From the NCBI GenBank assembly GCA_019449635.1, contig JAGRPI010000024.1, positions 1 through 60,200 on the forward strand: a DNA stretch of 60,200 nt, given 5' to 3'. Below, piece by piece: positions 38,494 through 46,569 of the stretch. How positions within the stretch are numbered: the stretch's first letter is position 1; the number at the start of each line of letters is the position of its first letter. The notes beneath the pieces are model-generated. The model worked only from the letters and a program-made list of their open reading frames with translations. It was not told the DNA's origin and searched no databases. This DNA comes from Candidatus Ferrigenium bremense (GTDB taxonomy: Bacteria; Pseudomonadota; Gammaproteobacteria; Burkholderiales; Gallionellaceae). A program made the position numbers and the translations under genes.

Positions 38494-39726
38494 GTGGCAT
38501 TGATAGTTCAGAAATACGGCGGCACATCGGTCGGCAGCCCGGAGCGCATCAAAAATGTGGCGCGTCGCGTTGCGAAATTCAAGGCACAGGGGCATCAGGT
38601 CGTAGTGGTGGTCTCCGCGATGAGCGGCGAAACCAACCGCCTCGTCGCGCTGGCCCATGAAATTCAGAAACACCCCGAGCCGCGCGAACTGGATGTGATC
38701 ATCTCTACCGGTGAGCAGGTCACCATCGGCCTGCTGGCGATGGCGCTCAAGGACATCGGGCTGAAGGCGAAGAGCTACACCGGCGGGCAGGTCAGAATAC
38801 TCACCGACAGCGCCTTCACCAAGGCACGCATCGTCAGCATCGATGAGCAGAACATCCGTACCGATCTGGCGAATGACTGCGTAGTTGTGGTTGCGGGTTT
38901 TCAAGGGATGGACGAAGACGGCAACATCACCACGCTGGGGCGCGGCGGTTCCGATACCACCGGCGTGGCGATTGCCGCGGCGTTGCGCGCCGACGAGTGC
39001 CAGATATATACCGACGTGGACGGTGTTTACACCACCGACCCGCGCGTGGTGCCCGAGGCGCGCCGCCTGAAGAGCATCACCTTCGAGGAAATGCTGGAAA
39101 TGGCCAGCCTCGGCTCCAAGGTGCTGCAGATACGCTCGGTGGAATTCGCCGGGAAATACAAGGTCAAGCTGCGTGTGCTGTCCAGCTTCGAGGAAGAAGG
39201 CGAAGGCACGCTGATTACTTTTGAGGAAGATAATAAAATGGAACAAGCCATTATTTCCGGAATCGCGTTCAACCGCGATGAAGCCAAGATCACCGTGCTG
39301 GGCGTGCCCGACAAACCCGGCATCGCCTATCAGATTCTGGGTCCGGTCTCCGACGCCAACATCGATGTGGACATGATCATCCAGAACGTCGGTGTGGACG
39401 GCACGACGGACTTCTCTTTTACCGTGCATCGCAATGAATTTGCCAAGGCGATGGATATCCTGAAGAACAAGGTGCAACCACACATCGGCGCACGCGATGT
39501 GGTCGGCGACAACAAGGCCGCCAAGGTCTCGGTGGTCGGCGTCGGGATGCGCTCACACGTCGGCATCGCCAGCAAGATGTTCCGCACTCTGGCGGAAGAG
39601 GGCATCAACATCCAGATGATCTCCACCTCCGAAATCAAGATTTCCGTCGTCATCGACGAGAAATATCTGGAGCTGGCCGTGCGCGTGCTGCACAAGGCCT
39701 TCGATCTCGACCAGGAAGACGCGTAA
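38494..39726 (+). CDS. lysC: aspartate kinase
   Basis: 410 residues from a GTG start at 38494. Catalytic domain with VQKYGGTSVG, STGEQVTIGLLA and TLGRGGSDTTGVAIAA, then two ACT domains (ITVLGVPDKPGIAYQILGPV, VSVVGVGMRSHVGIASKMFRTL) that bind lysine and threonine in this class. It makes aspartyl phosphate for lysine, threonine, methionine and diaminopimelate. Length and layout fit the proteobacterial monofunctional enzyme with an internal beta-subunit start. Confidence 0.97.
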   Translation: MALIVQKYGGTSVGSPERIKNVARRVAKFKAQGHQVVVVVSAMSGETNRLVALAHEIQKHPEPRELDVIISTGEQVTIGLLAMALKDIGLKAKSYTGGQVRILTDSAFTKARIVSIDEQNIRTDLANDCVVVVAGFQGMDEDGNITTLGRGGSDTTGVAIAAALRADECQIYTDVDGVYTTDPRVVPEARRLKSITFEEMLEMASLGSKVLQIRSVEFAGKYKVKLRVLSSFEEEGEGTLITFEEDNKMEQAIISGIAFNRDEAKITVLGVPDKPGIAYQILGPVSDANIDVDMIIQNVGVDGTTDFSFTVHRNEFAKAMDILKNKVQPHIGARDVVGDNKAAKVSVVGVGMRSHVGIASKMFRTLAEEGINIQMISTSEIKISVVIDEKYLELAVRVLHKAFDLDQEDA

Positions 39727-39770
39727 TCATTTGACCTTTCAGGTCGGATACATTACTATGCGCGGCCTTC

Positions 39771-39865
39771 GGAGAGGTGGCCGAGAGGTCGAAGGCACTC
39801 CCCTGCTAAGGGAGCATACGGGACTAAAACCTGTATCGAGGGTTCGAATCCCTCCCTCTCCGCCA
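39771..39865 (+). tRNA. tRNA-Ser (anticodon GCT)
   Basis: Acceptor GGAGAGG pairs with CCTCTCC, discriminator G, encoded CCA. The anticodon loop is CTGCTAA in stem CTCCC/GGGAG. A long variable arm (GCATACGGGACTAAAACCTGTATC) is typical of class II serine tRNA. Confidence 0.97.
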
Positions 39866-39880
39866 GGCAAATAGTTTTAC

Positions 39881-39957
39881 GCGCCCGTAGCTCAGCTGGA
39901 TAGAGTACTTGGCTACGAACCAAGGGGTCGGGCGTTCGAATCGCTCCGGGCGCACCA
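39881..39957 (+). tRNA. tRNA-Arg (anticodon ACG)
   Basis: 77 bases with acceptor GCGCCCG/CGGGCGC, encoded CCA, anticodon loop CTACGAA in stem TTGG/CCAA and T-loop TTCGAAT. Its 3' end is the probable attachment site of the island whose integrase starts on the facing strand 78 bases on. Confidence 0.97.
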
Positions 39958-39965
39958 GTAAATTC

Positions 39966-39999
39966 AATGGGTTAGGCTGAAAAGTCTAGCCCATTTTTC
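39966..39999 (+). terminator. Rho-independent terminator after the tRNA genes
   Basis: AATGGGTTAG and CTAGCCCATT form a 10-bp stem (one wobble) with a 10-base loop, followed by TTTTCTT. It ends the tRNA transcript and could also serve the convergent integrase gene. Confidence 0.85.
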
Positions 40000-40034
40000 T
40001 TGGCCTGTAGTAAAAAACGTATCACTTTTTAGAA

Positions 40035-41033
40035 CTAAGCAGCCAAAACCGCTGGCCTGCGATCAACCCATTGCGCCAGATGCTCGCTGGATAGGTGCGC
40101 ATACTTCTGCACCATCTCCGGGGTTGACCATCCGCCCAACTCCTGCAATACGTGCAACGGGGTGCCTTCTTGAATATGCCAGCTTGCCCAAGTGTGTCTG
40201 AGGTCATGCCAGCGGAAATTCTCGATGCCAACCCGCTCTAATGCCTTGTGCCATGCCTTGGTGTTCACCTGATGCACGGGCTTGCCGTTAAACGTGAACA
40301 CATTGGCCTGATGCTTGCCGATCTGTTTGCGCAGCACTGCAACCGCTACGCTCGACAGTGGGACAGGAATCGCTTTTCTGGCCTTGGCTTGGTCGGGGTG
40401 TATCCATGCCGTCCTGCGCACCAAATCCACCTGCGACCATTGCAGGCCAGTGACATTGGAACGCCTTAAGCCTGTTTCCAGACTGAAGCGAGCCATATCA
40501 GCCAGATGCGGCGGCAATGCGGCAATCAGCGTGTCAGCTTCATCCCGAGTTAACCAGCGCACCCGCTTGGTCGGTTCCGGCAGCATACGCACCACCGGGA
40601 CACGATCAATCCATTCCCATTCGTTACAGGCTTTCCTGAGAATTGCCCGGATAACTTCCTGCACACGATTGACCGTTGAGTTCTCGACTCCCTCGGCTTG
40701 TTTCGCGGCAGAAATTTTATCCAGCATATCCCGCTTGATTGCCTGCAACTCGATGCCGTTTAGGTACTGATCCAGCCAGCGCAAATGATAAATGTCGCTG
40801 ACTTGCGAGGCTTTATGTTTCGTCTCGCCCAAATACTTCACAACCGCATCGTTCCACTTGTAGATCGGCTTGGCTCCCAGCCTTTCCTGCTCCCACAAAG
40901 ACGATTTCAGCTTTGCTTCGTACTCTTCCGCTTTTTCGCGGACGGGAGTGCCAGAACTTTGCTGTACTCGCTTGCCTTTGTGGGTGAAACGAACCCACCA
41001 GATTGATGAGTCCTCACGCTTGTAGAGTGACAT
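40035..41033 (-). CDS. int: tyrosine recombinase (island integrase)
   Basis: 332 residues. N-terminal SAM-like binding domain, then the catalytic domain with TGLRRSNVTGL (first Arg), HDLRHTWASWH (HxxR and His) and GGWSTPEMVQKYAHL (catalytic Tyr). It faces the tRNA-Arg gene 78 bases away, the usual arrangement for an element integrated in a tRNA 3' end. Its 5' end overlaps the excisionase-like gene by 127 bases. Confidence 0.92.
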   Translation of the reverse strand: MSLYKREDSSIWWVRFTHKGKRVQQSSGTPVREKAEEYEAKLKSSLWEQERLGAKPIYKWNDAVVKYLGETKHKASQVSDIYHLRWLDQYLNGIELQAIKRDMLDKISAAKQAEGVENSTVNRVQEVIRAILRKACNEWEWIDRVPVVRMLPEPTKRVRWLTRDEADTLIAALPPHLADMARFSLETGLRRSNVTGLQWSQVDLVRRTAWIHPDQAKARKAIPVPLSSVAVAVLRKQIGKHQANVFTFNGKPVHQVNTKAWHKALERVGIENFRWHDLRHTWASWHIQEGTPLHVLQELGGWSTPEMVQKYAHLSSEHLAQWVDRRPAVLAA

Positions 41034-41242
41034 GGATAATTCTCCTTTGTGTCACCTTCCAGCGTTCGCCATTTGGGAGAATAGAGCGAACGCAGATAGG
41101 ACACAAGGTCATCTTTGATAAATGCCCAGCACTTGCCGGGCTTGGCCGCGGGAATCTCCCCAGAACGCGCCTTGCCTTGAACCGTGACGGGATGCATTTT
41201 GAGAAAGGCGGCGGCTTGTTCAAGATTAAGCGTTTCCATCAT
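40907..41242 (-). CDS. excisionase-like helix-turn-helix protein
   Basis: 111 residues from ATG 41242 (or the next codon). The first 50 residues (LNLEQAAAFLKMHPVTVQGKAR, GEIPAAKPGKCWAFIKDDLVSYLRS) match the MerR-like excisionase/helix-turn-helix 17 fold. The rest is a basic tail read in another frame over the integrase N-terminus. It probably controls excision direction. The 127-base overlap couples it to the integrase. Confidence 0.75.
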   Translation of the reverse strand: MMETLNLEQAAAFLKMHPVTVQGKARSGEIPAAKPGKCWAFIKDDLVSYLRSLYSPKWRTLEGDTKENYPCHSTSVRTHQSGGFVSPTKASEYSKVLALPSAKKRKSTKQS

Positions 41243-41326
41243 CCCAATCTTTCTCACGCTGGCATCGATGCGGTGTGATCTGGGACAGCATGCAGGGAGA
41301 ACCACTGCTGACCAAAATAACAAAAA

Positions 41327-41779
41327 TTAAAAACCATCTTGAAGCCGCTTTCTTTCCATGATTTCCGCAACTTTTCCGGAAATCGCTGAAAATTCTATAT
41401 CCTGGGTTTCTCTAATTATTTCTGACATTAACGCCATCTTTTCATCCATTGTTTTGATGTACTCTTCTTCATGTTCAGCAAGAAGTGAGTAGTAATAGAC
41501 CCTCACGGATGACTGCGTCAGCTTGAAACCACAATCTTTGAGAAGTGTAGTAACCCGTTTAAATGTATATCCTTCTTTTTTACGCAGCATGTAAATGAGA
41601 GGCATTACTTCGCTGAACAACTTACGTTGTGTCTTGTCGATTGGCATTAGTCCAAGCGAGGCTAGAAGAAGTACTTGTTTGGCAGCAAATGCATCGTTAG
41701 CATTTACCCGGTGCAAATGTGCGGGGCAAGCGGCTTCTACTTGTTTCTCAAGTGAAATTCGATCATCAATATTGTTCAT
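41327..41779 (-). CDS. hypothetical protein of the island
   Basis: 150 residues, helical and charged. It starts MNNIDDRISLEKQVEAACPAH and has a possible DNA-binding segment (YTFKRVTTLLKDCGFKLTQSSVRVYY) near residues 72-97. No family recognised. More AT-rich than the core genes. It could be a regulatory or mobilisation accessory protein. Confidence 0.6.
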   Translation of the reverse strand: MNNIDDRISLEKQVEAACPAHLHRVNANDAFAAKQVLLLASLGLMPIDKTQRKLFSEVMPLIYMLRKKEGYTFKRVTTLLKDCGFKLTQSSVRVYYYSLLAEHEEEYIKTMDEKMALMSEIIRETQDIEFSAISGKVAEIMERKRLQDGF

Positions 41780-41865
41780 TTGATTCTCCTTTTTTATTGC
41801 ATCTATGATTCGCTGATTCGCTCACCATTTTCATTGCTAGTAAATTGGCGATAGGGTGATTCTGA

Positions 41866-42750
41866 ATGTTTTGCGCTTTGTGTGAGCGAACCGCAGTTAG
41901 ATATTTGTTTACTCCTTGTGTGCATGGTCGTATTCTTCATGCACATTTTTTTACGCAAACGATCATGGGTTATCAAGCGTTCGACCGTCACGCTGGCTTC
42001 TGTAAGCTCTGTTGGAAGTGGACAGAAGACCGAATGACAGCACCAGTTTTTGAAAAATGCGTTAGAGGCAAAAATAGAAAACATGGAAGGGTTTTTAACC
42101 CTATTAATCGTCCGATAGCATCTGAAAAGACTCTAGCCGCTGCACACGGACACTTACAAGAAATTAATGCCACGAGTAATGCATCTAATGAAAATCCATT
42201 TTTATTCGGAGAGTTGCTGTACTTGTATGCAAGAGGGCATGACTACAGAGTTCTGCGGGAACACGGGTTGGAATCGGACGACACACAAGAAATGCTGCTG
42301 GATAAAATTGAGCAAAATCTGATAGAAAATGAATGGTTTTCACAGATTATGCGATCTCACCCCATACAATTTGGGATCAAATGCTTCAAACCGCGCATTG
42401 GTGACAAAAAGTCCGCGCCAGTGAGGCCAAGCAGCGTTTTTTGTCCAGATCACAATCCCCATCGTTCAATCGAATCTCGTCGTCGCTATCAAAATGATCG
42501 GAAACGCATCACAGATTTTGAAACAGAAATTGATAGGTTATATAGGCACTACATAAATCTATGTATCGGAATTCATTCGGACAATGACCGTCAAATTTTG
42601 CGCCGGGAAGCCTACCTCAATGTCTTTTCTTCAACTCTAGAAAAGATTAAGGAGCTACAAGCCGATGGAAAGAAACAGAAGGAAATTGCAGACATCCTCA
42701 AGGTAAGCAAGCAAGTAGTCTCAAATGCGCTGAGACGAGAGAAAAAATAA
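41866..42750 (+). CDS. hypothetical zinc-ribbon and helix-turn-helix protein
   Basis: 294 residues, low GC. The N-terminus has CALC, then CKLCWKW about 45 residues on, which together could bind zinc. The C-terminus (KIKELQADGKKQKEIADILKVSKQVVSNALRRE) reads as a helix-turn-helix of the resolvase or sigma-like kind. The middle holds a CPDH-type motif. I know no family for it. It faces away from the integrase operon and may be a regulator of the island. Confidence 0.55.
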   Translation: MFCALCERTAVRYLFTPCVHGRILHAHFFTQTIMGYQAFDRHAGFCKLCWKWTEDRMTAPVFEKCVRGKNRKHGRVFNPINRPIASEKTLAAAHGHLQEINATSNASNENPFLFGELLYLYARGHDYRVLREHGLESDDTQEMLLDKIEQNLIENEWFSQIMRSHPIQFGIKCFKPRIGDKKSAPVRPSSVFCPDHNPHRSIESRRRYQNDRKRITDFETEIDRLYRHYINLCIGIHSDNDRQILRREAYLNVFSSTLEKIKELQADGKKQKEIADILKVSKQVVSNALRREKK

Positions 42751-43742
42751 GCTTCTTAAACTACCCCTCCATCTGTACCGTTGCTCACCCCCGACCTAAA
42801 AGTTCCGTGGGTGTGCAACTCTGTTTGTGGGTCTCGGGGCGGAGCCCTGAGTTGATTGCGACGGGCACGAAGCGACCTAGCGGGCGAAAAACTGGATTGT
42901 GCCGTGAGGCACACATCTAGCATCCTGTCCTTTACCATTACAAAATTATTGCTATATATTTGCTATAAATTTACGATGGATTTTCAATGGTTTTATAGTA
43001 GATTTCCAGTAGATCGTCACTAATTTATCAATAAATCTCCAGTAAATAATTAATAGATCTATAGCAGCTAATTTGCAAGTTGATGATAAAACAATAAGGA
43101 AGTTAAGATAAAAAGGAAATGTACTCCCAGTTTTCTAAAAGCAAATGTTTAATAGTATTGCAATAGTATTGGGGCGTTTTATAGATATATTTAATGCCAA
43201 CTATTAGTACAATTTTGACTAAGCGAAAGCAAAATAGAAGCCGGCTTTTTATGAAAGCGGAACCTGATTATTGCAGCATCGGGAACCAAGCCAATGACAG
43301 CTTTCTAGCGGTGATTATCAAGGGGTGATGAGCAGGATGGTGCCAGAAGTAGTCAGCCGGAGTGATGAGCACGAGGGTCAGCTGCTGTTAAGGGTTGTCA
43401 GATGCCTGCCCGCAGTCGCAGCCAATCAGGATGCAGCAGAACGCTCCGGGCAGGCGTCGGACAAGCCTCGAGGGAGGAAACCGCGTGATGTTACTGGTGC
43501 GCGTTAGAGGCGGCTGCGGTCTATGGGGATTTGAATGATCGCTCTGCCGCTGGACATGAAGATCAAGCTATTCGGTCTGACGATGATATCTTTCAGGTGA
43601 CACAGACATCCCGTATCGAAGCGGATATTTGCGATTTCTCGTCGATGCGGAGCGCGCGAAATGGCATTTTTACACAGCCAAGCAACACCTTCTCGTATCG
43701 GTGCAGGCCGATGACGATTTGATTGTCGAATCGCGATGATGC
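42751..43742. other. AT-rich region without a convincing gene, with degenerate direct repeats
   Basis: About 1 kb. The part from 42940 to 43200 is strongly AT-rich and holds three degenerate 17-base repeats (42977, 42999, 43032) close to TAGATTTCCAGTAGAT, plus two TTGCTATA words near 42949. A short frame at 43325-43507 and another at 43531-43722 have no recognisable product or good ribosome-binding site. The last 240 bases probably belong to the IS91-type element. Confidence 0.5.
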
Positions 43743-44936
43743 TCATGGCACACCTCGCAGCGAGGGCGGTGCGCGGATTCGTTGTGCGCGTGCCAACGTC
43801 TCAATGACGATCATCGCCGCACCACAATCCGGGCAGACGAAAGTCGGTTGAGCGGATTCGCCCGCTGCATCCGCATTGGACTCCGTCGCCACGATGGGTG
43901 CCACATTCAACAGCTCACGCGCCCGCGCAAGATTCTCCCGGCGCCTGGTATTGGCGATCAACCCGTAGTGACGGATGCGATGAAACCCACTCGGCAGAAC
44001 ATGCAGCAGAAAGCGCCGCATGAACTCGTCCGTCGCAAGCGTCATCGTCTTGTGGCGCGTTGCCCCGCCCTCTCGATAATCCTTCCACTTGAAAGTCACA
44101 CCGCACTCATCAACTGCAACGAGCCTGGAATTGGCAATCGCCACCCGATGGGTATAACGCGACAGATAAGCCAACACCGCCGCAGGCCCGGCAAAGGGAC
44201 GTTTGGCATACACCACCCATTCGCACTTGCGCAGCGGTGCGAGCCAATCGGAGAAGGCCGTCGCATCACCCAGTTGCGCGCACTCACCGAAGAATTGTAA
44301 CTGGCCGGCACGATGCACCTGCGCCAGCGCCTCCAGAAAGCGCCGCCGGAACAACCGCGACAGCACGCGCACCGGCAGAAAGAAGCCCGGCTTGCAGGCA
44401 ACCCAACGCTCACCGTCGAATGACAGCCCGCCGCCGGGAACAATGCCATGCACATGCGGATGATGCGTCAGCGCCGAACCCCAAGTGTGTAGCACCAACG
44501 TCGCCCCGATGCGCGCGCCCAGATGCTTGGGGTCGGCGGCGATGGTACGCAGCGTTTCCGCTGCCACCTCAAACAGCAGGCGATAGATCACCGCCTTGTT
44601 GGTGTAGGCGATGGCGCTGATCGGTGCGGGCAAGGTGAACACGACATGGTAATAGTCCACCGGTAGTAGCTCGGTCTGACGGGCTTCGAGCCAGCGCTTC
44701 GCCGCACTGGCCTGACACTTCGGGCAATGCCGGTTGCGGCAGGAGTTGTAGGCGATCTCGTCATGCGCACAGGCGGGACAATGCAACACATGTCCTCCCA
44801 GCGCCGCGCTGCGGCACTGCTCGATGGCTGACATGACCTTGAGTTGCCCCAGACTCAAATGGGATTGTTGAGTTTGCCGCCATGCCGGACCATGGGCGCG
44901 GAAGATGTCCGCGACCTCCAGTGCGGGACGCACCAT
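43743..44936 (-). CDS. IS91-family transposase (HUH, rolling circle)
   Basis: 397 residues. An N-terminal zinc-binding domain (HCPACAHDEIAYNSCRNRHCPKCQ), the HUH motif in HPHVHGIVPGGG and the conserved YLSRYTHRVAI with a nearby Tyr. A second Cys pair (CPDCGA) lies near the C-terminus. It nicks one strand and moves by rolling-circle replication. It appears intact. Confidence 0.92.
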   Translation of the reverse strand: MVRPALEVADIFRAHGPAWRQTQQSHLSLGQLKVMSAIEQCRSAALGGHVLHCPACAHDEIAYNSCRNRHCPKCQASAAKRWLEARQTELLPVDYYHVVFTLPAPISAIAYTNKAVIYRLLFEVAAETLRTIAADPKHLGARIGATLVLHTWGSALTHHPHVHGIVPGGGLSFDGERWVACKPGFFLPVRVLSRLFRRRFLEALAQVHRAGQLQFFGECAQLGDATAFSDWLAPLRKCEWVVYAKRPFAGPAAVLAYLSRYTHRVAIANSRLVAVDECGVTFKWKDYREGGATRHKTMTLATDEFMRRFLLHVLPSGFHRIRHYGLIANTRRRENLARARELLNVAPIVATESNADAAGESAQPTFVCPDCGAAMIVIETLARAQRIRAPPSLRGVP

Positions 44937-44956
44937 GATCGTGAACTACACGGCAT

Positions 44957-45832
44957 CTATACGGGATGCAGGCTATCCAGCGGGCTGACCACTTCGCGCA
45001 GAATCTTGGTCGCCACCTGAGTATAGAGTGCGGTGGACTCCAGCTTCTTATGCCCGAGTAGCACCTGGATCACCCTGATATCCACCTTCTGCTCCAGCAA
45101 GTGAGTGGCAAAGCTATGACGCAGCGTGTGCATGGAGACGCGCTTGTCGATCTGCGCGACTTTGGCCGCCTCATGGATGGCTCGACTCAACTGTCGTGCG
45201 CTGATCGGGTCGGCGGGATCCTGGCCCGGAAATAACCAACCCCCGTTGAGCATCCATCCATTGGCACGGGCGGTTCGCCACCAGGTGCGCAGGCAATCGA
45301 GCAGAACGGGGGAGAGCATCGCGTAGCGATCCTTGCTGCCTTTGCCCTGCTCAATGCGCAGGGCCATACGCTGGCTATCGATGTCACTGACCTTCAGTGC
45401 GACGACCTCGCTGACGCGCAGGCCCGCGCCGTAGGCCACCGACAACGCAGTTTGGTTTCTTAGACTCCCGGCAGCGCTGATCAGGCGAGCGACTTCTTCC
45501 GGACTCAATACCACCGGAATCTTGCGCGGGGTATGCACCGGATGCATATGCCTCATTAACTCCGGGTGATCGAGGGTGCTGTCGAAAAAGAACTTCAGTC
45601 CGGTAATCGTCACGTTGAGTGAAATTGGCGAGATGCCCTTGTCGACCAGATGCAGTTGATAGCGTCGTAAATCTTCGACTGTTGCGGTGTCGGGTGTGCG
45701 TCCCAGCCAGCCACAGAACCGGCTCACGGTGCGGATATAACCGCTCTGGGTCTTGGGGGAGAGTTTGCGCATCCGCATTTCATCGAGAAAGCGTTGGCGC
45801 AACGGAGAGATAGTTTCAATCGTTGAGTTCAT
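44957..45832 (-). CDS. tyrosine recombinase associated with the IS91-type transposase
   Basis: 291 residues from ATG 45832, with AGGAG upstream. The N-terminal core-binding domain (SPKTQSGYIRTVSRF) and the catalytic domain (YGAGLRVSEVVAL, HTLRHSFATHL, LLGHKKLESTALYTQV) are complete. Such recombinases often precede IS91-type transposases. It is not closely similar to the island integrase at 40035. Confidence 0.88.
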   Translation of the reverse strand: MNSTIETISPLRQRFLDEMRMRKLSPKTQSGYIRTVSRFCGWLGRTPDTATVEDLRRYQLHLVDKGISPISLNVTITGLKFFFDSTLDHPELMRHMHPVHTPRKIPVVLSPEEVARLISAAGSLRNQTALSVAYGAGLRVSEVVALKVSDIDSQRMALRIEQGKGSKDRYAMLSPVLLDCLRTWWRTARANGWMLNGGWLFPGQDPADPISARQLSRAIHEAAKVAQIDKRVSMHTLRHSFATHLLEQKVDIRVIQVLLGHKKLESTALYTQVATKILREVVSPLDSLHPV

Positions 45833-46053
45833 GATCCTGCTCCTATCGAAAAATGAGGCGGATTGCCTCATTTCTCAATATGGGGAACAGATTCTCTCAG
45901 TCAACCGACGGCACGCTTAAAACCAACCTCAGGCGCAGGATCGGAGCGCCCATACCGCGAAGCGGTTTAGTCCCCTCGGCCAAAGCCGTCGCTCGGCGGC
46001 TATGGTCATTTTTGACTGCAATGCAACAGATAGCGGCCTTTCGATTCGAGGAC

Positions 46054-46569
46054 CTATTTCTTCAAGGCCTGAAGTTGCCATTGGTATGCTCTTGCGTTCG
46101 CAATACTCCAAGCCGACAAACCGTCGACACCCAGAGTCCTGCCTACAATCAGCATGAGAAGCGTATTGCTGTTAAGGCGTGAGTTCGCAATGAGGCGACG
46201 CATCGCGTCGTCGTCTAGGCCAGAAGCATTGGGTTGATTTTCTGCGTGAGAGTGCCATTCACCCAGATACAGAAGTCCGCGCTGAAACCTTTGATCGATT
46301 GCGCATTGAGCCGCCACAGGATTTGATCGATACCTGTACCGCGACCTATCGTCACCGGCATACGGTCCCGCGGCCTCAGCAACACAAACTTTGTCTGTGT
46401 CAATCGTCCCAAACAACTGTCCACCAGCTTCAGTCGACCATGGGGTAAGTTGGCGGTATCGAGACAGGTGCTTCAACACTGACCGCTCAATTAGTAGCTC
46501 TTGAGAGATTCCTTCGATTCGACCGACAACCAGATGATTGGACGGCGCCTCTCTACATGCGAAGATCAT
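46054..46569 (-). CDS. cap3: CBASS deconjugase Cap3 (JAB/JAMM isopeptidase)
   Basis: 171 residues from ATG 46569, which overlaps the cap2 stop as ATGA. The JAMM motif is complete: E47 in EAGGQLFG, then H106, H108, S116 and D119 in EWHSHAENQPNASGLDD, spacing H-x-H-x7-S-x2-D. In type II CBASS Cap3 cleaves the bond that Cap2 makes between the cyclase and its targets and so limits activation. A longer TTG start at 46575 is possible but unneeded. Confidence 0.93.
   Translation of the reverse strand: MIFACREAPSNHLVVGRIEGISQELLIERSVLKHLSRYRQLTPWSTEAGGQLFGTIDTDKVCVAEAAGPYAGDDRSRYRYRSNPVAAQCAIDQRFQRGLLYLGEWHSHAENQPNASGLDDDAMRRLIANSRLNSNTLLMLIVGRTLGVDGLSAWSIANARAYQWQLQALKK

Larger units (their letters stand above)
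43743..45888 (-). mobile_element. IS91-type element with an accessory tyrosine recombinase
   Basis: Two same-strand genes, a recombinase and a HUH transposase, 20 bases apart. Beyond the first gene lies a hairpin (AAATGAGGC and GCCTCATTT, 45851-45873) and the tetramer GAAC at 45885. IS91-like elements have hairpin ends and insert beside GAAC/GTTC. The other end is not resolved and may extend towards 43500. The element abuts the end of the CBASS operon. Confidence 0.65.

Noticed and set aside
43325..43722. Two short plus-strand frames in the gap before the IS91-type element
   Set aside because: No good ribosome-binding sites or recognisable products; probably non-coding or the end of the mobile element.
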